From assembly GCA_002633025.1 (NCBI GenBank), contig NMRB01000014.1, positions 956,702-1,020,701 on the forward strand: DNA of 64,000 bases, given 5' to 3'. Shown in pieces: positions 24,901 to 35,885 of this stretch (position 1 is its first letter; every line of letters begins with the position of its first letter). Both the position numbers and the translations under genes were made by a program. Below the pieces are notes generated by a model, which was given only the letters and a program-made list of their open reading frames with translations, ran no database searches and was not told the origin of the DNA. The DNA comes from Notospermus geniculatus (Eukaryota > Nemertea > Pilidiophora > Heteronemertea > Lineidae).

Positions 24901-27900
24901 TAGGAAGTCCTCGAATTCCTGTGGTACACAGTTCTTTGAAAGCAATTCATTGATACAGTTCATTGCCAGCACTCCCAACGATTGATTACTTCCAGTGAAT
25001 GTGTTTCCTGGGGTAGAGCCGATTGATCGCTGTTGTTGAATCTCGCATCCGAATCCACAGAATCGGAATATTGTACTCAGTAACGATGGTGTGATGGTCG
25101 TGGATAGGGGTATCCAACTGAACAAGTGAGACAAACAGTTCAGTGCTGTTGCACATATCACATGTGAGTTGCTGTCAAGTGGTGGTAGGGACTCCAGTTG
25201 AACCTTGTTGGAGGGTGACTTGAACATANTTCAATATAGCTGAAAGGAGAAAAGGAGATCACAATCAAAATATCCTTTTGGGAACTGGGTGGGTTGCAGC
25301 ATGAGTGGTAATCAAATACAAGTGAAGTGCTGTGTTGCTCTCTTCCTTTCACTTACTTCTCGTCCAGTTCTTCTAACCTGTTCCCCGTAGAACTCGTACC
25401 ACTTTCCTTTGTAAGTTTTTGTAATAGATAGAATGTCTGCTGGAACATCTGCAGAAGGAAGTCCTCAAATTCCTGTGGTACACAGTTCTTTGAAAGCAAT
25501 TCATTGATACAGTTCATTGCCAGCACTCCCAACGATTGATTACTTCCAGTGAATGTGTTTCCTGGGGTAGAGCCGATTGATCGCTGTTGTTGAATCTCGC
25601 ATCCGAATCCACAGAATCGGAATATTGTACTCAGTAACGATGGTGTGATGGTCGTGGATAGGGGTATCCAACTGAACAAGTGAGACAAACAGTTCAGTGC
25701 TGTTGCACATATCACATGTGAGTTGCTGTCAAGTGGTGGTAGGGACTCCAGTTGAACCTTGTTGGAGGGTGACTTGAACATATTACTTAGAATTGCACCT
25801 GGAAGAAAAGGAAGTCCACTTCATCATAGCAGGCAACAACAGGATTAGGAAACTTATTCTGGCAAAGATATGTAAATTCATCTGACACTCCATAAATGCT
25901 CATGCAAGAAAACTAAAGAAATTTCGGAATGCTGACACATCAATATCAACCGACTGATCCGAAATCTTTGGAGAGCACAAACTACCGGTACTTCTCTTGG
26001 ATGGATATCCATCATCACCCTAACCCTAATCTGTCACTGGATCTATCTATGATAGTATGGTATCAATGCTTGATTAACACATTGGTGTTCTTACTTGATT
26101 GAGGTGAAGTGCTGAACAATGTGAATGAGGATCTCCTATGAGTTGTGGCAGCTTCTCCATGAGTAGGTGATGGGGGAGGTGTGGCCATCACCAGATGGCG
26201 ATGTTTTTCCAATGTTGATTCAAGGATAGCTGGAAGAGTAACAATGACAATTGAGGGATTAGATCATTATTTCTGGTATTTGGGAGGTGCACCTGACATA
26301 ACTGTTGACCAACAGCAGAAAACTGGTCATTGAAAGAGGCAACACAACTACCAAACTGCAAGGCAGTTTTGCAAAATGTCGGTCTGCTTTCTCTTACATA
26401 CTATTGATAAGTGACAGCACAGCAGGCACTTGTTGCAAAAGAAGTCGTCTCAGTTCCTCCTTCCTCGCGACACTCAAGTCTTCACGTGGACAGGCAAGCT
26501 CTTCTGAGGCAGTCTGTATCAGTACCAGGCCAAGTAAAACAGTGTCTTGTTGCTGCATAAGCTGTAGGAAATGGTAGACAGTGGTCATGAACTGCACATT
26601 TAAGACTCAACAGAGAAAGCAGCAGCGAGGTACCATAAGCGTATAACTTCCATGAAACTTTCCACTTCAGGATGGTGCATTTCCTGATTCCTGTAATCAT
26701 TGCTATTATTCCTGCTGCGATTATCACTCTGTGGTGGAAACACTCATGACCAGGCTAACAGAGATTTAGGTCAAGACAAAGTACATGTAATTGCATCTAC
26801 TGCTAGAATACTTGCTTGAAAAGTTCACAGTGCATCTTCACTCACCTGCAGTATACTGGAGAAAAAATCTGGGTAAAAATGTGGCCAATCCAAGCGACCA
26901 ATATCAACCACGAGTTTGACCAATTTATTTCTGATATAGGAGGGCACCTTGTCATGGTGAGATAACAGCAGTCGATTTATTGTACTCCTAATCTCCATCT
27001 TGTCCTGACCTTGGAATCCAATCCACTGTTTGTTGATAAGGTTCTGAAAGCAAATTCAAAAAGTTAATTGGAGGAATTTTACACACAACTGCCCAGTTTT
27101 GATGGAAACCAGGCAGCAAAGCATCTTTTGCTAAGATTAAGAATAACTGTTGTCAATTTTTACCTACCTCCAACACTGTCATACAGTACATCATAACGTA
27201 TTCATTGCCAGTATTGGCCATGAAGAAAAGGCAACTTCTCCAGGCATCCCGCTGTCGGTTGAAGTTGTCCAAAAGTTCCTCTGTAAAATGGAATGAGTTT
27301 GAACTACATGTACTATAAAGGACTAGTACAGCCTATCTCACAGATTAAGATGAACTATTACTATGAAACCCATACTCCAAAAGATAAGTGACCTGTTCCA
27401 TCGTCACATCCACAACAATAACCATCCCATGTCAGTACACAGCCAGGCAATAATGTCTGGTCTTACCTATTTGCCTTTTTCTTTCATTTGTTGTCAAACT
27501 CCCGAAGAATTCATTCATTAGAACCTCCAGTGCTCTCAGTGATTCTTCATCTGACGCCTGTGTACAATAAACATAGAGATGAATGAGAGAAGAATAAGTA
27601 GTAGGGTATACGGAATAGTAATTGAATAGGCTAATATATAATATGAATGATGAGGAAATTTTGGGTATGATTTCAATTTTTTCGAACCTATAGGGTAGGC
27701 CTAACTAACTAAAAGGGAATTCTAAATAACCCTTCATCTGGATGTTGTACACAATCACATGCTTTGCATGGCGACTGCCGGAGGGCCTGACATTAAAAGA
27801 AAGAAGTGCGCCTAGGCCTACATACATCTCCATACATCCATAGGCTATAGGCCTATGTATCATATGTGTATATAATGTACAGGCAAACCCGGCATTGATT

Positions 27901-27987
27901 GATGTGGCATGTGGACTCTGTGGTGGGGGGTGGGCGAAACCGACAAGAAGACGCCTCCGTCTCCGAAATCACGACATCACGTACCAT
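18965..27987 (-). CDS. XPO6: exportin-6, 1141 aa
   Basis: Twenty-three coding exons: 27985-27987, 27467-27557, 27168-27280, 26846-27043, 26402-26561, 26095-26229, 25357-25798, 24559-24685, 24280-24389, 23695-23803, 23239-23331, 22843-23072, 22571-22663, 22273-22423, 21714-21860, 21230-21419, 20872-21027, 20539-20713, 20350-20461, 19983-20141, 19774-19872, 19403-19633 and 18965-19066. Lengths sum to 1142 codons. XPO6 is a RanGTP-dependent importin-beta-family receptor that exports actin-profilin from the nucleus (family knowledge). Similarity runs end to end: N-terminal NEFFGSLTTNERKRQI, SEELACPREDLSVARKEELR, VHKSHDLLQEEIG and C-terminal VNDLRYYRLCNSSLPAGSV. Human XPO6 is about 1125 aa. The start is unusual: ATG is the last codon before a GTACGT donor, and splicing gives MASDEESLRALEVL, matching the vertebrate start. 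The exon copy at 24803-25228 is an assembly duplicate and is left out. Confidence 0.95.
19166..19332. mobile_element. degraded copy of the 178-bp pogo-like MITE
   Basis: Begins TA-CAGTGAAATTTCGCTATCA and shares the AAGGACACCTTCGGACTGA and GAGAGGTGTCCTTAATTGAG blocks with the intact copies at 47513 and 52012. The right end is decayed. It lies in the last XPO6 intron. Confidence 0.75.
23439..23576. mobile_element. hAT-like MITE, copy 1
   Basis: About 90% similar to 57926-58058. The ends CAGTGTTTCCGCCAGA and CAGGGTTTCTGCCAGAAATA (reverse complement of the right end) form terminal inverted repeats, each leading into a GGGTATGCA subterminal motif. It lies in an XPO6 intron. Confidence 0.8.
23854..24092. 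mobile_element. TTAA-flanked piggyBac-like MITE
   Basis: The inverted ends AGGAGTTAGACGCCGAAGTT continue into GTAAACA and are flanked on both sides by TTAA (23850-23853 and 24093-24096), the piggyBac target signature. The interior contains two GGTGGCAGCACC-type motifs. It is non-coding and intronic in XPO6. Confidence 0.85.
24676..25228. repeat. assembly duplicate of an XPO6 exon, copy A
   Basis: Repeated at 25230-25782 with about 1% difference; the N at 25229 is the join. Both copies encode the same 142 residues of XPO6. Copy A lacks the exon's 5-prime splice acceptor because the contig stops, so only copy B has the complete exon (25357-25798). Confidence 0.9.
25230..25782. repeat. assembly duplicate of an XPO6 exon, copy B (complete exon)
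   Basis: Direct repeat of 24676-25228. This copy runs on into the true acceptor (CTTCCAG before 25798) and the next upstream intron, so it is the one used in the XPO6 model. Confidence 0.9.
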
Positions 27988-28340
27988 TTCGCGACTTTGA
28001 TTCAAAACGACTTCACAAAACTTCAGATGTATTCGTAAATTAACGATCTACACTTCAACATGGATGATTTAAACAAGAATTTCGGTGTAATCTGTTAACC
28101 ACGAGGAGCATTTTCGTGACTGACAAGCCTCATGTGAGCGACGAAGCCATTTTGGCTTGACTTCCGGAGCAAACAGTCTGCCGATATTTTATTGGACAAT
28201 AACCGAAAATAATCACGAGAAGTTTGCTGCAAAATGATAAAGTATAAATAATTCAAGTTTATTCTTATACCATTCTCCCCAAATATATTTTCAATCTTTT
28301 TTGTTTGCCAACGCAAATTTATTCAAATTCAATTAGGAAT
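27598..28340. repeat. XPO6 5-prime region, copy A
   Basis: Matches 29742-30480 in the same orientation, with small indels and substitutions. It includes the XPO6 start codon at 27985-27987 and upstream sequence. The two copies flank the satellite and the N gap and are probably two haplotypes. Confidence 0.85.
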
Positions 28341-28539
28341 TTATATACATGTCAACATATAAGGTTTGATGTACCCCCCTCGAAGCTTTGTGTGGCGCCA
28401 CGTGTTGCTTAAATCTCTTACAATTTTCTACTCTGATTGCCATCTATTAAACGTCTACGCTACAAACTCGTGCTTATTCTAAACCGGTAGGCCTAGCGGT
28501 CCAGCATGTCCAGGCCCCGACCAGGGGGGTATGGGGGCG

Positions 28540-29215
28540 GTATGTTTTTCCCTTTTATATAATTACAAATTTATTCCCAAAACATACCAACAACACCCCA
28601 TGTGGGGAAAAACTCTTACATCTTGTTTTTTTCCCTTAATTACAAATTTATTCCCAAAACATACCAACAACACCCCATGTGGGGAAAAACTCTTACAACT
28701 TGTTTCTTCCCTTAAATTACAAACTTATTTCCAAAACATACCAACAACACCCCATATGTGGGGAAAAACTGTTACATCTTGTTTTTTTCCCTTTTATATA
28801 ATTACAAATTTATTCCCAAAACATACCAACAACACCCCATGTGGGGAAAAACTCTTACAACTTGTTTCTTCCCTTAAATTACAAACTTATTTCCAAAACA
28901 TACCAACAACACCCCATATATGGGGAAAAACTCTTACATCTTGTTTTTTCCCTTAAATTACAAATTTATTTCCAAAACATACCAACAACACCCCATGTGG
29001 GGGAAAACTCTTACAACTTGTTTCTTCCCTTAAATTACAAACTTATTTCCAAAACATAAAACAAGATGTAAGAGTTTTTCCCCACGTGGGGTGTTGTTGG
29101 TATGTTTTGGAAATAAATTTGTAATTTAAGGGAAAAAACAAGATGTAAGAGTTTTTCCCCACATGGGGTGTTGTTGGTATGTTTTGGAAATAAATTTGTA
29201 ATTTAAGGAAAAAAA
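28540..29215. repeat. satellite array of about 85-95-bp units with an orientation switch
   Basis: About seven units carry ACATACCAACAACACCCCAT, a short CCCCATRTGGGG palindrome, ACTCTTACAWCTTG and TTACAAATTTATT. Up to about 29058 all units read in one direction. From 29059 onward the same units appear as the reverse complement until the gap at 29216. Open frames through the array are repeat artefacts. Confidence 0.9.
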
Positions 29216-29741
29216 NNNNNNNNNNNNNNNNNNNNNNNNNNNNNNNNNNNNNNNNNNNNNNNNNNNNNNNNNNNNNNNNNNNNNNNNNNNNNNNNNNNNN
29301 NNNNNNNNNNNNNNNNNNNNNNNNNNNNNNNNNNNNNNNNNNNNNNNNNNNNNNNNNNNNNNNNNNNNNNNNNNNNNNNNNNNNNNNNNNNNNNNNNNNN
29401 NNNNNNNNNNNNNNNNNNNNNNNNNNNNNNNNNNNNNNNNNNNNNNNNNNNNNNNNNNNNNNNNNNNNNNNNNNNNNNNNNNNNNNNNNNNNNNNNNNNN
29501 NNNNNNNNNNNNNNNNNNNNNNNNNNNNNNNNNNNNNNNNNNNNNNNNNNNNNNNNNNNNNNNNNNNNNNNNNNNNNNNNNNNNNNNNNNNNNNNNNNNN
29601 NNNNNNNNNNNNNNNNNNNNNNNNNNNNNNNNNNNNNNNNNNNNNNNNNNNNNNNNNNNNNNNNNNNNNNNNNNNNNNNNNNNNNNNNNNNNNNNNNNNN
29701 NNNNNNNNNNNNNNNNNNNNNNNNNNNNNNNNNNNNNNNNN
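29216..29741. other. assembly gap (526 N)
   Basis: A run of N bounded on the left by the inverted satellite array and on the right by the second copy of the XPO6 upstream region. The true content and length are unknown. Confidence 0.99.
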
Positions 29742-30480
29742 GTAGTAGGGTATATGGAATAGGCTAATATATAATATAATATAATATGAATGATGAGGAA
29801 ATTTTGGGTAGGCCTATGATTTCAATTTTTTCGAACCTATAGGGTAGGCCTAACTAACTAAAAGGGAATTCTATTCTAAATAACCCTTCATCTGCTGGAT
29901 GTTGTACACAATCACATGCTTTGCATGGCAACTGCCGGAGGGCCTGACATTAAAAGAAAGAAGTACGCCTAGGCCTACATACATCTCCATATATACATCC
30001 ATATAGGCCTATGTATCATGTGTATATAATGTAGGCCTACAGGCAAACCCGGCATTGATTGATGTGTGGTGGGGTGGGCGAAACCGACAAGAAGACGCCT
30101 CCGAAATCACGACATCACGTACCATTTCGCGACTTTGATTCAAAACGACTTCACAAAACTTCAGATGTATTCGTAAATTAACGATCTACACTTCAACATG
30201 GATGATTTAAACAAGAATTTCGGTGTAATCTGTTAACCACGAGGAGCATTTTCGTGACTGACAAGCCTCATGTGAGCGACGAAGCCATTATTTTGGCTTG
30301 ACTTCCGGAGCAAACAGTCTGCCGATATTTTATTGCACAATAACCTAAAATAATCACAAGAAGTTTGCTGCAAAATGATAAAGTATAAATAATTCAAGTT
30401 TATTCTTATACCATTCTCCCCAAATATATTTTCAATCTTTTTTGTTTGCCAACGCAAATTTATTCAAATTCAATTAGGAA
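29742..30480. repeat. XPO6 5-prime region, copy B
   Basis: Near copy of 27598-28340, including a second copy of the ATG plus GTACGT donor (start codon 30123-30125, minus strand). In this haplotype the XPO6 start would lie only about 850 bases from the divergent TMEM186 start at 30971. Confidence 0.85.
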
Positions 30481-30970
30481 TTTAATTCAGGAAAATGGTA
30501 CTACTGTCTTCATCCTCCCAGCAAAACGGTTGCATGTGCCCGACTGTCCCAGTTTTATTCAAATAACTCAAGTTTTCTACGCTTCAGCTGTTTATTTTCA
30601 TGATTGGCACTTCTTCTGTTGGTTGTAAATTCATTTGACCTTTGCTGTCCAATTTGAAATTTGATGGAAAGCGTACTGAATGGAATTTTGCGGGCACACA
30701 CCGGCGCACACATTTCTGGCATGGTGTAATAGGTAAAAAGATCCCCAAGAAAAATGTCCGTCATTGCATTGTAGTCACAGGCAGTAGTAAGCTGCTGCGC
30801 CTCCAATAACCGCATGACTTCGCAGTTCTGCAGTAAATTAGCACTGTCAAAATGCAGCTTAAATGTAGCTATTCATTCATGACAGTTTCTGTTGAGTTTT
30901 TATGCATTTTTCAGATAGAATGATGCTCAGCTCGTAATATTGCCTCTCTGCTGATGTTTACCTACTCACA

Positions 30971-31717
30971 ATGTTCTTCAACTACACAACACAAACTCTG
31001 TGGCAGTGCCGTACGAACATTATTTCACAACTAAGGCTTTACTGGTATGCAAATCCGAACATTCGAATATCTGGTAGATGGATCATTACTGCACCAACCA
31101 ACTCAACACTTTCTAGGACCTGCCTGCCTGGATCATTGTGCATGAAGACACTCGGTGGACACTCACCAAGAACTAGATTGTCAAGAAGCCAAAGGTTTTT
31201 GTCTTCAGATGCTGGAGGGATACATTCAAACGGACATGGAGAATTCCATGTTTTCTATGGATTTCAGTATATTGTACCAATGCGAGTGTTATCCAGACTG
31301 AAAATCTACCAAACTGCCACAATGGCTCTTTTTCTTCCAATACTGAAGTACTTGGAAATAAATGGGGATGTATCAAGCGAATTCTTCTGGCCATTCACTG
31401 GAATAGCTAGCTTTTCTCTTGTAATGCTATTCGTGATGAGTCACTTTTTCAGGAGGTTAGTTGGACTAATGAGCGTGAATGAAACTGGAGACACAGTGAA
31501 AGTGTCCCATTTGACATTTTGGGGAAACCGGAAGGATATCTATATTCCCAGGGATGAGATTGTGCCAATCGCAGATCTAAATGATGAGCCCAACGACATT
31601 TATATCAAACTGCGACGATATGACAGTGAGGAGTACCTCTATTATACCATCAGATATGGTTCTATCAGAGATTTCGATACATTTAAAAGGGTATTTGGTG
31701 CCAGTTGGAGAAAGTAA
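30971..31717 (+). CDS. TMEM186: transmembrane protein 186, 248 aa, single exon
   Basis: An intronless frame. In mammals TMEM186 is an inner mitochondrial membrane protein of the MCIA complex that helps assemble respiratory complex I (family knowledge). Visible: a basic, mitochondrial-targeting-like N-terminal third; the conserved core with SRLKIYQTA near 107-115; two hydrophobic segments at about 113-135 and 140-160; then FFRRLVGLMSVNETGDTVKV and SHLTFWGNRKDIYIP, and a C-terminal LRRYDSEEYLYYTIRYG block. It is somewhat longer than the roughly 213-aa human protein, mostly at the N-terminus, so a later start is possible. It is divergent from XPO6. A MITE begins 34 bases past the stop, probably inside the 3-prime UTR. 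Confidence 0.88.
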   Translation: MFFNYTTQTLWQCRTNIISQLRLYWYANPNIRISGRWIITAPTNSTLSRTCLPGSLCMKTLGGHSPRTRLSRSQRFLSSDAGGIHSNGHGEFHVFYGFQYIVPMRVLSRLKIYQTATMALFLPILKYLEINGDVSSEFFWPFTGIASFSLVMLFVMSHFFRRLVGLMSVNETGDTVKVSHLTFWGNRKDIYIPRDEIVPIADLNDEPNDIYIKLRRYDSEEYLYYTIRYGSIRDFDTFKRVFGASWRK

Positions 31718-31751
31718 CAAGATTTGATCTTGATTTAGTTGAATCTTGATA

Positions 31752-31970
31752 TGCTACTCAAAAAAAGTTAAGGACCACTTGTAATTTTGTGTACAACTTT
31801 TTCATATGACAGTTCTTATAGCTGAAAATGGTATAACTGTCCTAAATGACCTCAAACACACATATGGTGTAAGTTTCAGTTGTTGCATAACGTGTTTTGA
31901 AGCAATGCCTATAACAGAATCATGAGCTACATGTATGAGAAAAGTGGTTCTTAACTTTTTTTGAGTAGTG
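31752..31970. mobile_element. 219-bp mariner-type MITE in the TMEM186 3-prime UTR
   Basis: Terminal repeats YRCTACTCAAAAAAAGTTAA face each other, with TA flanks at 31750-31751 and 31971-31972. It lies between the TMEM186 stop and the AATAAA at 32078, so it is probably transcribed as part of the mRNA tail. Confidence 0.82.
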
Positions 31971-32077
31971 TATAACATTGAATATGTTCTGAATTGTTTG
32001 TGATCAGGGTTTCACGGGGCCTGTTGCCCAGGCATCAGTTGGGGCGATTATTTTTTTAAGGCAGATGTTTGTTATGA

Positions 32078-32083
32078 AATAAA
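32078..32083 (+). terminator. TMEM186: TMEM186 polyadenylation signal
   Basis: AATAAA 361 bases after the stop codon; the first canonical signal seen on this strand. Confidence 0.5.
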
Positions 32084-32367
32084 TATTGCATTTAAATGCA
32101 GATGAGCGTGTTGATCAGTTTGTCTCTCTCCCCTTTTGCATTTCTGGAAGGCCAGGCACCAAAATCACCTTGAAAGGAGCATTCATGATGAAGGCAGGTG
32201 TGGAGCACATCCAGATGGACCAGTAAATTATCAGTAATCAATCCTTTGCTGATCGAGCTCCACATACCCCAGGATCCAACTGGTGGAAAACAACGCAATA
32301 GGCCTATCATACTACGATTTTGTATCTGGGAATGAAGACTTCTCAAGGTATCCATGTATAAAACATT

Positions 32368-32373
32368 TTTATT
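32368..32373 (-). terminator. polyadenylation signal of the C7orf50-like gene
   Basis: AATAAA on the minus strand about 75 bases beyond the stop codon at 32446. Confidence 0.55.
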
Positions 32374-32445
32374 TTGAATATGCCAGGATATAACATACAG
32401 AATGACTATGGTACATACAAGACATGACAAATATCAACTCAAACA

Positions 32446-33670
32446 TCATGACAAAACTTGTATCACCCTGCGGACTCGTTCATATTCTTCTTCATTTACA
32501 CCTGAAAATAGAAATGAACCTTCATTAGTTTCCAAAACAAGAAGTGCTGAGAACCTGCAAAAGAGATGACCACTGCCTTTTTCAAACAATCACAACAGAG
32601 GAGCCTATAGCTGTACCTTCACTTGCTTCATCCAAAAGATTAAGTTTCTTCTCGGCTTCATCTAAGGTCTTCTCTTTGGCTTTCCCAACGAGACCTTCAA
32701 GGTACAACAAAAGGACTTCAAAATCCTCTTCTGGCAACTGAAAATCAAAAGACAACGTTGATCAAGAATTCCGAGTGGCATATTCTAATACTGGTACAAT
32801 AAATGATCTTATCACTCAGGGACAGTCATGAATTCACTTCGGCAAAGACAAGCAACTTTCACATTTAGATTTACATGATCTGACCTGAGAGATTCATGAA
32901 TCAAGCGTTCAATATTTTCATGTCTACAATATGAATGTAAAGACATGCAAGTTTCACCACGTTAAAATGTTTAGATTTACATTTTGATGATTTACCTTCT
33001 TCTGATCATACATTGAACTGAGCAGCACCATCTGTTTGACTTTTTCGAACTTCCAGCTACACCTATCACTATGCCACTTTTGAAGGTATTCAAGTGCTCT
33101 GTCTATTCGACTTCCCGAGTCATCAGTCGTAGTCTTTGCTTCAGATTTCGTGACTTTTTTCTTCTTTTTAGGTTTTTTACTTGACGAAACTTCATCGCTC
33201 TTATCACAGTCTGTTTCTAGTTCCACTGATTCCACTTGTTTATGCTTCTTCCTCGATTTACTGTCCTTTTTCTGGTTTAAGCTAGAATCAGTTCCTACAT
33301 CACCAACAACTGTCTCATCATTTCCTTCAACAAAAGTCTCTCCTTTCTTTAATGCTTTTTTACTTTCTCTTTTACTTGAAACGTTCAGTGCTGATTCACC
33401 AGATGCTTTATCTCCTACATCATCCAACTTTGACTTCTTTTTCTTTTTCATGATGACCTTGCCAGAAACATCAGCAGTTGACACTCCTCCTGACTCGACT
33501 GGTACTTCGTCAACATGCTGCTTTCGTTCCTTCTTGGATTTCTTTTTCTTCTCTGGCTCTGAATGTGAATCTGCAGCCCCATCATGCTTCCTTTTCTTCT
33601 TGTCCTTGCCTGATTTTAGGTCTTCCCCACCAGACAGGCGCATTTCTTCCTTCACCTTTTCTTTCTTCAT
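32446..33670 (-). CDS. C7orf50: WKF-domain protein, C7orf50 homologue, 283 aa
   Basis: Three coding exons: 32996-33670, 32617-32737 and 32446-32501, 284 codons in one frame. The first 190 or so residues are very rich in lysine, serine and glutamate with many KKKK runs, typical of nucleolar proteins. The conserved C-terminal WKF module follows: ALEYLQKWHSDRCSWKFEKV, then LLSSMYD at the end of exon 1, LPEEDFEVLLLYLEGL and ERVRRVIQVLS at the end. C7orf50 is reported as a nucleolar RNA-associated protein; its molecular role is not well defined. The start is the ATG four bases inside an exon with acceptor CAG at 33675-33677, implying a non-coding first exon upstream. The open frame that continues upstream to 33931 crosses this acceptor and is probably intron. 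Confidence 0.88.
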
Positions 33671-34127
33671 CTTTCTGAAATAGCAAATGACATTGTCAGC
33701 CAATTTATCACAATTCCACAAAGGCCTGCTGTCATGCCATAGGTTTGCATCATGAACACAGGCTGGCAACAACCTCTCTGTAGCCTTCATGTACCATGTG
33801 CCCAGCCCACAAAAACCTAGATTAGGCTTGGTGCAGATAGAGAAGTATGTTTGGGGGGCCTTAGCTTGATGGCCAGGCTCCCAAAAGTGACATGTTTGAA
33901 AGATTGGCACCTGTACTGTCAGGTCTGACATGGGTTACATCAAAAATAGTTACATGTAAATTCCCTGTTGGCAAGTTAGGAACAATTCTGTTGGAGAAGG
34001 TAAATAAATCATGATGAATCTGACAAAGTAGGTCTCAACTTCTGCCAAGTTGCTTGCCAGTTGACTTTTTCAAATGAAAAGAAAACATAACCATTGATAA
34101 TATCCAAGTTATTCCTGAAATTAACTT

Positions 34128-34133
34128 TTTATT
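34128..34133 (-). terminator. GPANK1: candidate GPANK1 polyadenylation signal
   Basis: AATAAA on the minus strand, about 240 bases past the stop codon at 34370. Confidence 0.5.
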
Positions 34134-34369
34134 CTGTCATTCGATGGAGGCAACAGACCCACTTCTTTCCAGGCAGAAAGAGCTCCTCTGCCCTGTTGTG
34201 ATAGAGTATATTATATTTCTTAGCATGTCTCTATTGATTGTCCCAGCAGATGACATCATCATCATCTGCCATCATCATGGTTACGGCCGAAGGCAAGCCT
34301 GTTGAACACCTGCTACATGTATGGTAAATGACGAACTAAAGTACCAGTTCTCTGAACAAGTTGTCAACC

Positions 34370-35428
34370 TTAGTCTAAACTCAGTGCCATCCGAATATTT
34401 CTTTCCCACTCCCTTCCTTTAGCTTGCTCTCTCTTTTTGATTGCTTTGCGACTGTTTGTTCCATCACGAGATTGTCTAGATAGCCGATCAATACCAGACA
34501 GCTGCGGCGCAGGATGGGTTATTCTTGGTTTAGCCTTTGTCTCAATTCCTATACCAGATCTGTCCATTTTTAAAGTAGTTTTGACAGGAAATTTTCGTCC
34601 TTGCCCTCTTGGGCCAAGTCCCTTCTCTGTGTCCCATCCTCCTTTCAGCATCATTTGATAGCCTGGGCTACTCTCTGGTATGTGGTAGGAGGTAGGGGCT
34701 GATGGCTTATGAAGATTAAACAGATGCACAGTAGACGACTCATGTTTCTTTTTGGTCGTCTCACAGAATTTTTGTCCACAAGTATCACAGAAAAATAGCT
34801 CAGTACATTTTTCCACATGTTCTGCACAGTGTATTCCATCCTCCTGGATCTTGAAAAGATCAACAATTTTCACATGATTGTTTATTTTGGCTAAATCCAC
34901 AGCAGTTTGACCTTGGGAGTTCTTCACATCAGTTTGAGCGCCAACATTAAGAAGGAACTCAGTAACAGAATGAGATCCACTGTAAGCAGCACACATCATT
35001 GGAGTCCAACCAAACATATCTGATGTGTGAACATCTGCACCCTGTTTCACCAACTTTGTAACCTTTTTTAAATCACCATTTTGAGCAGCGAATAACAATT
35101 GGTGGTTCAATTGTTTCTGTTTGACTTCATCAATACACAGTTTTTGACACATCTGCATTGATCGTTGTGATGAGGTCTCAACTAATTGTTGATCGTTCAA
35201 CTTCTGTTCACACTCGTATTGGTCCATATTCCTTGCAGTTGCCTCCCCAGCCACCAAATTTTCATAGAATTCTTTGACTTCTGATCCACTGAGCTGTACA
35301 TTTGTTGGTTCACTTCCACTTGCATCTTCAGTAGTCTGTGGACCACTGTCTAATTCAGATGACCCACTAACAAACTGTATGCTTTTGTAACGGGACCGTA
35401 AATGATTTTTCTCAAAGTCAAAATCCAT
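34370..35428 (-). CDS. GPANK1: G-patch and ankyrin-repeat protein 1, 352 aa
   Basis: A single coding exon. The ATG at 35426-35428 follows an acceptor (CTATTTTCAG, exon start 35443), so the 5-prime UTR is spliced. Domains in order: acidic, serine-rich N-terminus (1-105); two ankyrin repeats (about 107-192, with GWTPMMCAAYSGSHSVTEFL); a cysteine/histidine finger-like segment C214-x2-C217 with H229 and H235; a G-patch (about 255-295, GYQMMLKGGWDTEKGLGPRG); and a basic tail ending NIRMALSLD. The order matches vertebrate GPANK1 (BAT4). G-patches usually activate DEAH helicases in RNA processing, but the specific role of this protein is unknown. The next plus-strand gene, FAM241B, is divergent from it. 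Confidence 0.9.
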   Translation of the reverse strand: MDFDFEKNHLRSRYKSIQFVSGSSELDSGPQTTEDASGSEPTNVQLSGSEVKEFYENLVAGEATARNMDQYECEQKLNDQQLVETSSQRSMQMCQKLCIDEVKQKQLNHQLLFAAQNGDLKKVTKLVKQGADVHTSDMFGWTPMMCAAYSGSHSVTEFLLNVGAQTDVKNSQGQTAVDLAKINNHVKIVDLFKIQEDGIHCAEHVEKCTELFFCDTCGQKFCETTKKKHESSTVHLFNLHKPSAPTSYHIPESSPGYQMMLKGGWDTEKGLGPRGQGRKFPVKTTLKMDRSGIGIETKAKPRITHPAPQLSGIDRLSRQSRDGTNSRKAIKKREQAKGREWERNIRMALSLD

Positions 35429-35885
35429 CTTGCCTTCACAAATCTGAAAATAGAATGAGAAAATGAATGAATAAAGGCTAGGTATGGTATGACAAGGTTT
35501 GGTATAGCCGGCACACACCGTCACCTCTTCACCTTCAGGTCTACTTCTACACCTTCACGACTTAGGTCCCTATCTTGGTGTAGCCGTATTTCATCGACGC
35601 GACATAACGACATAACCAACCACCAAGACAAATAGCCTAATGCTATGGCGGTGGCATCTCTTCACTCACTCAGCATCATAATTCATATTCAATTCAAAGA
35701 CATTGACATTCATTGTGGACTAAGGTCAGGCAACTAACTAGGGTGCTTGGCTGCTTACCAGTTCAGCAGCTGGATGGGAGTTGACTGGTGTTAGTGTAGA
35801 CCGAAAACTCCAGTCTCCGAACATAACATCATAGTTATGATTCTACGACCGGATTCAACCTATACAACTCCTAGGCCTATGGGGA

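Noticed and set aside
24803-25228. A second, duplicated XPO6 exon
   Set aside because: It ends at a scaffold N, lacks its acceptor and is about 99% identical to 25357-25782; best explained by haplotype duplication.
28531-29059. Open frames of 141 and 72 codons with repeated KTYQQHP or NIPTTPH motifs
   Set aside because: They are read-through of the satellite units; the repeat length and frame explain them completely.
30555-30815. 86-codon minus-strand frame between XPO6 and TMEM186
   Set aside because: No recognisable similarity; the frame is compatible with chance or an upstream open frame. It could not be supported.
33150-33683. 177-codon plus-strand frame rich in F and S
   Set aside because: It is the antisense of the lysine-rich C7orf50 exon; AAG/AAA codons reverse to CTT/TTT.
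33674-33931. N-terminal extension of the C7orf50-like frame
   Set aside because: A CAG acceptor at 33675-33677 directly before the ATG suggests this part is intron.
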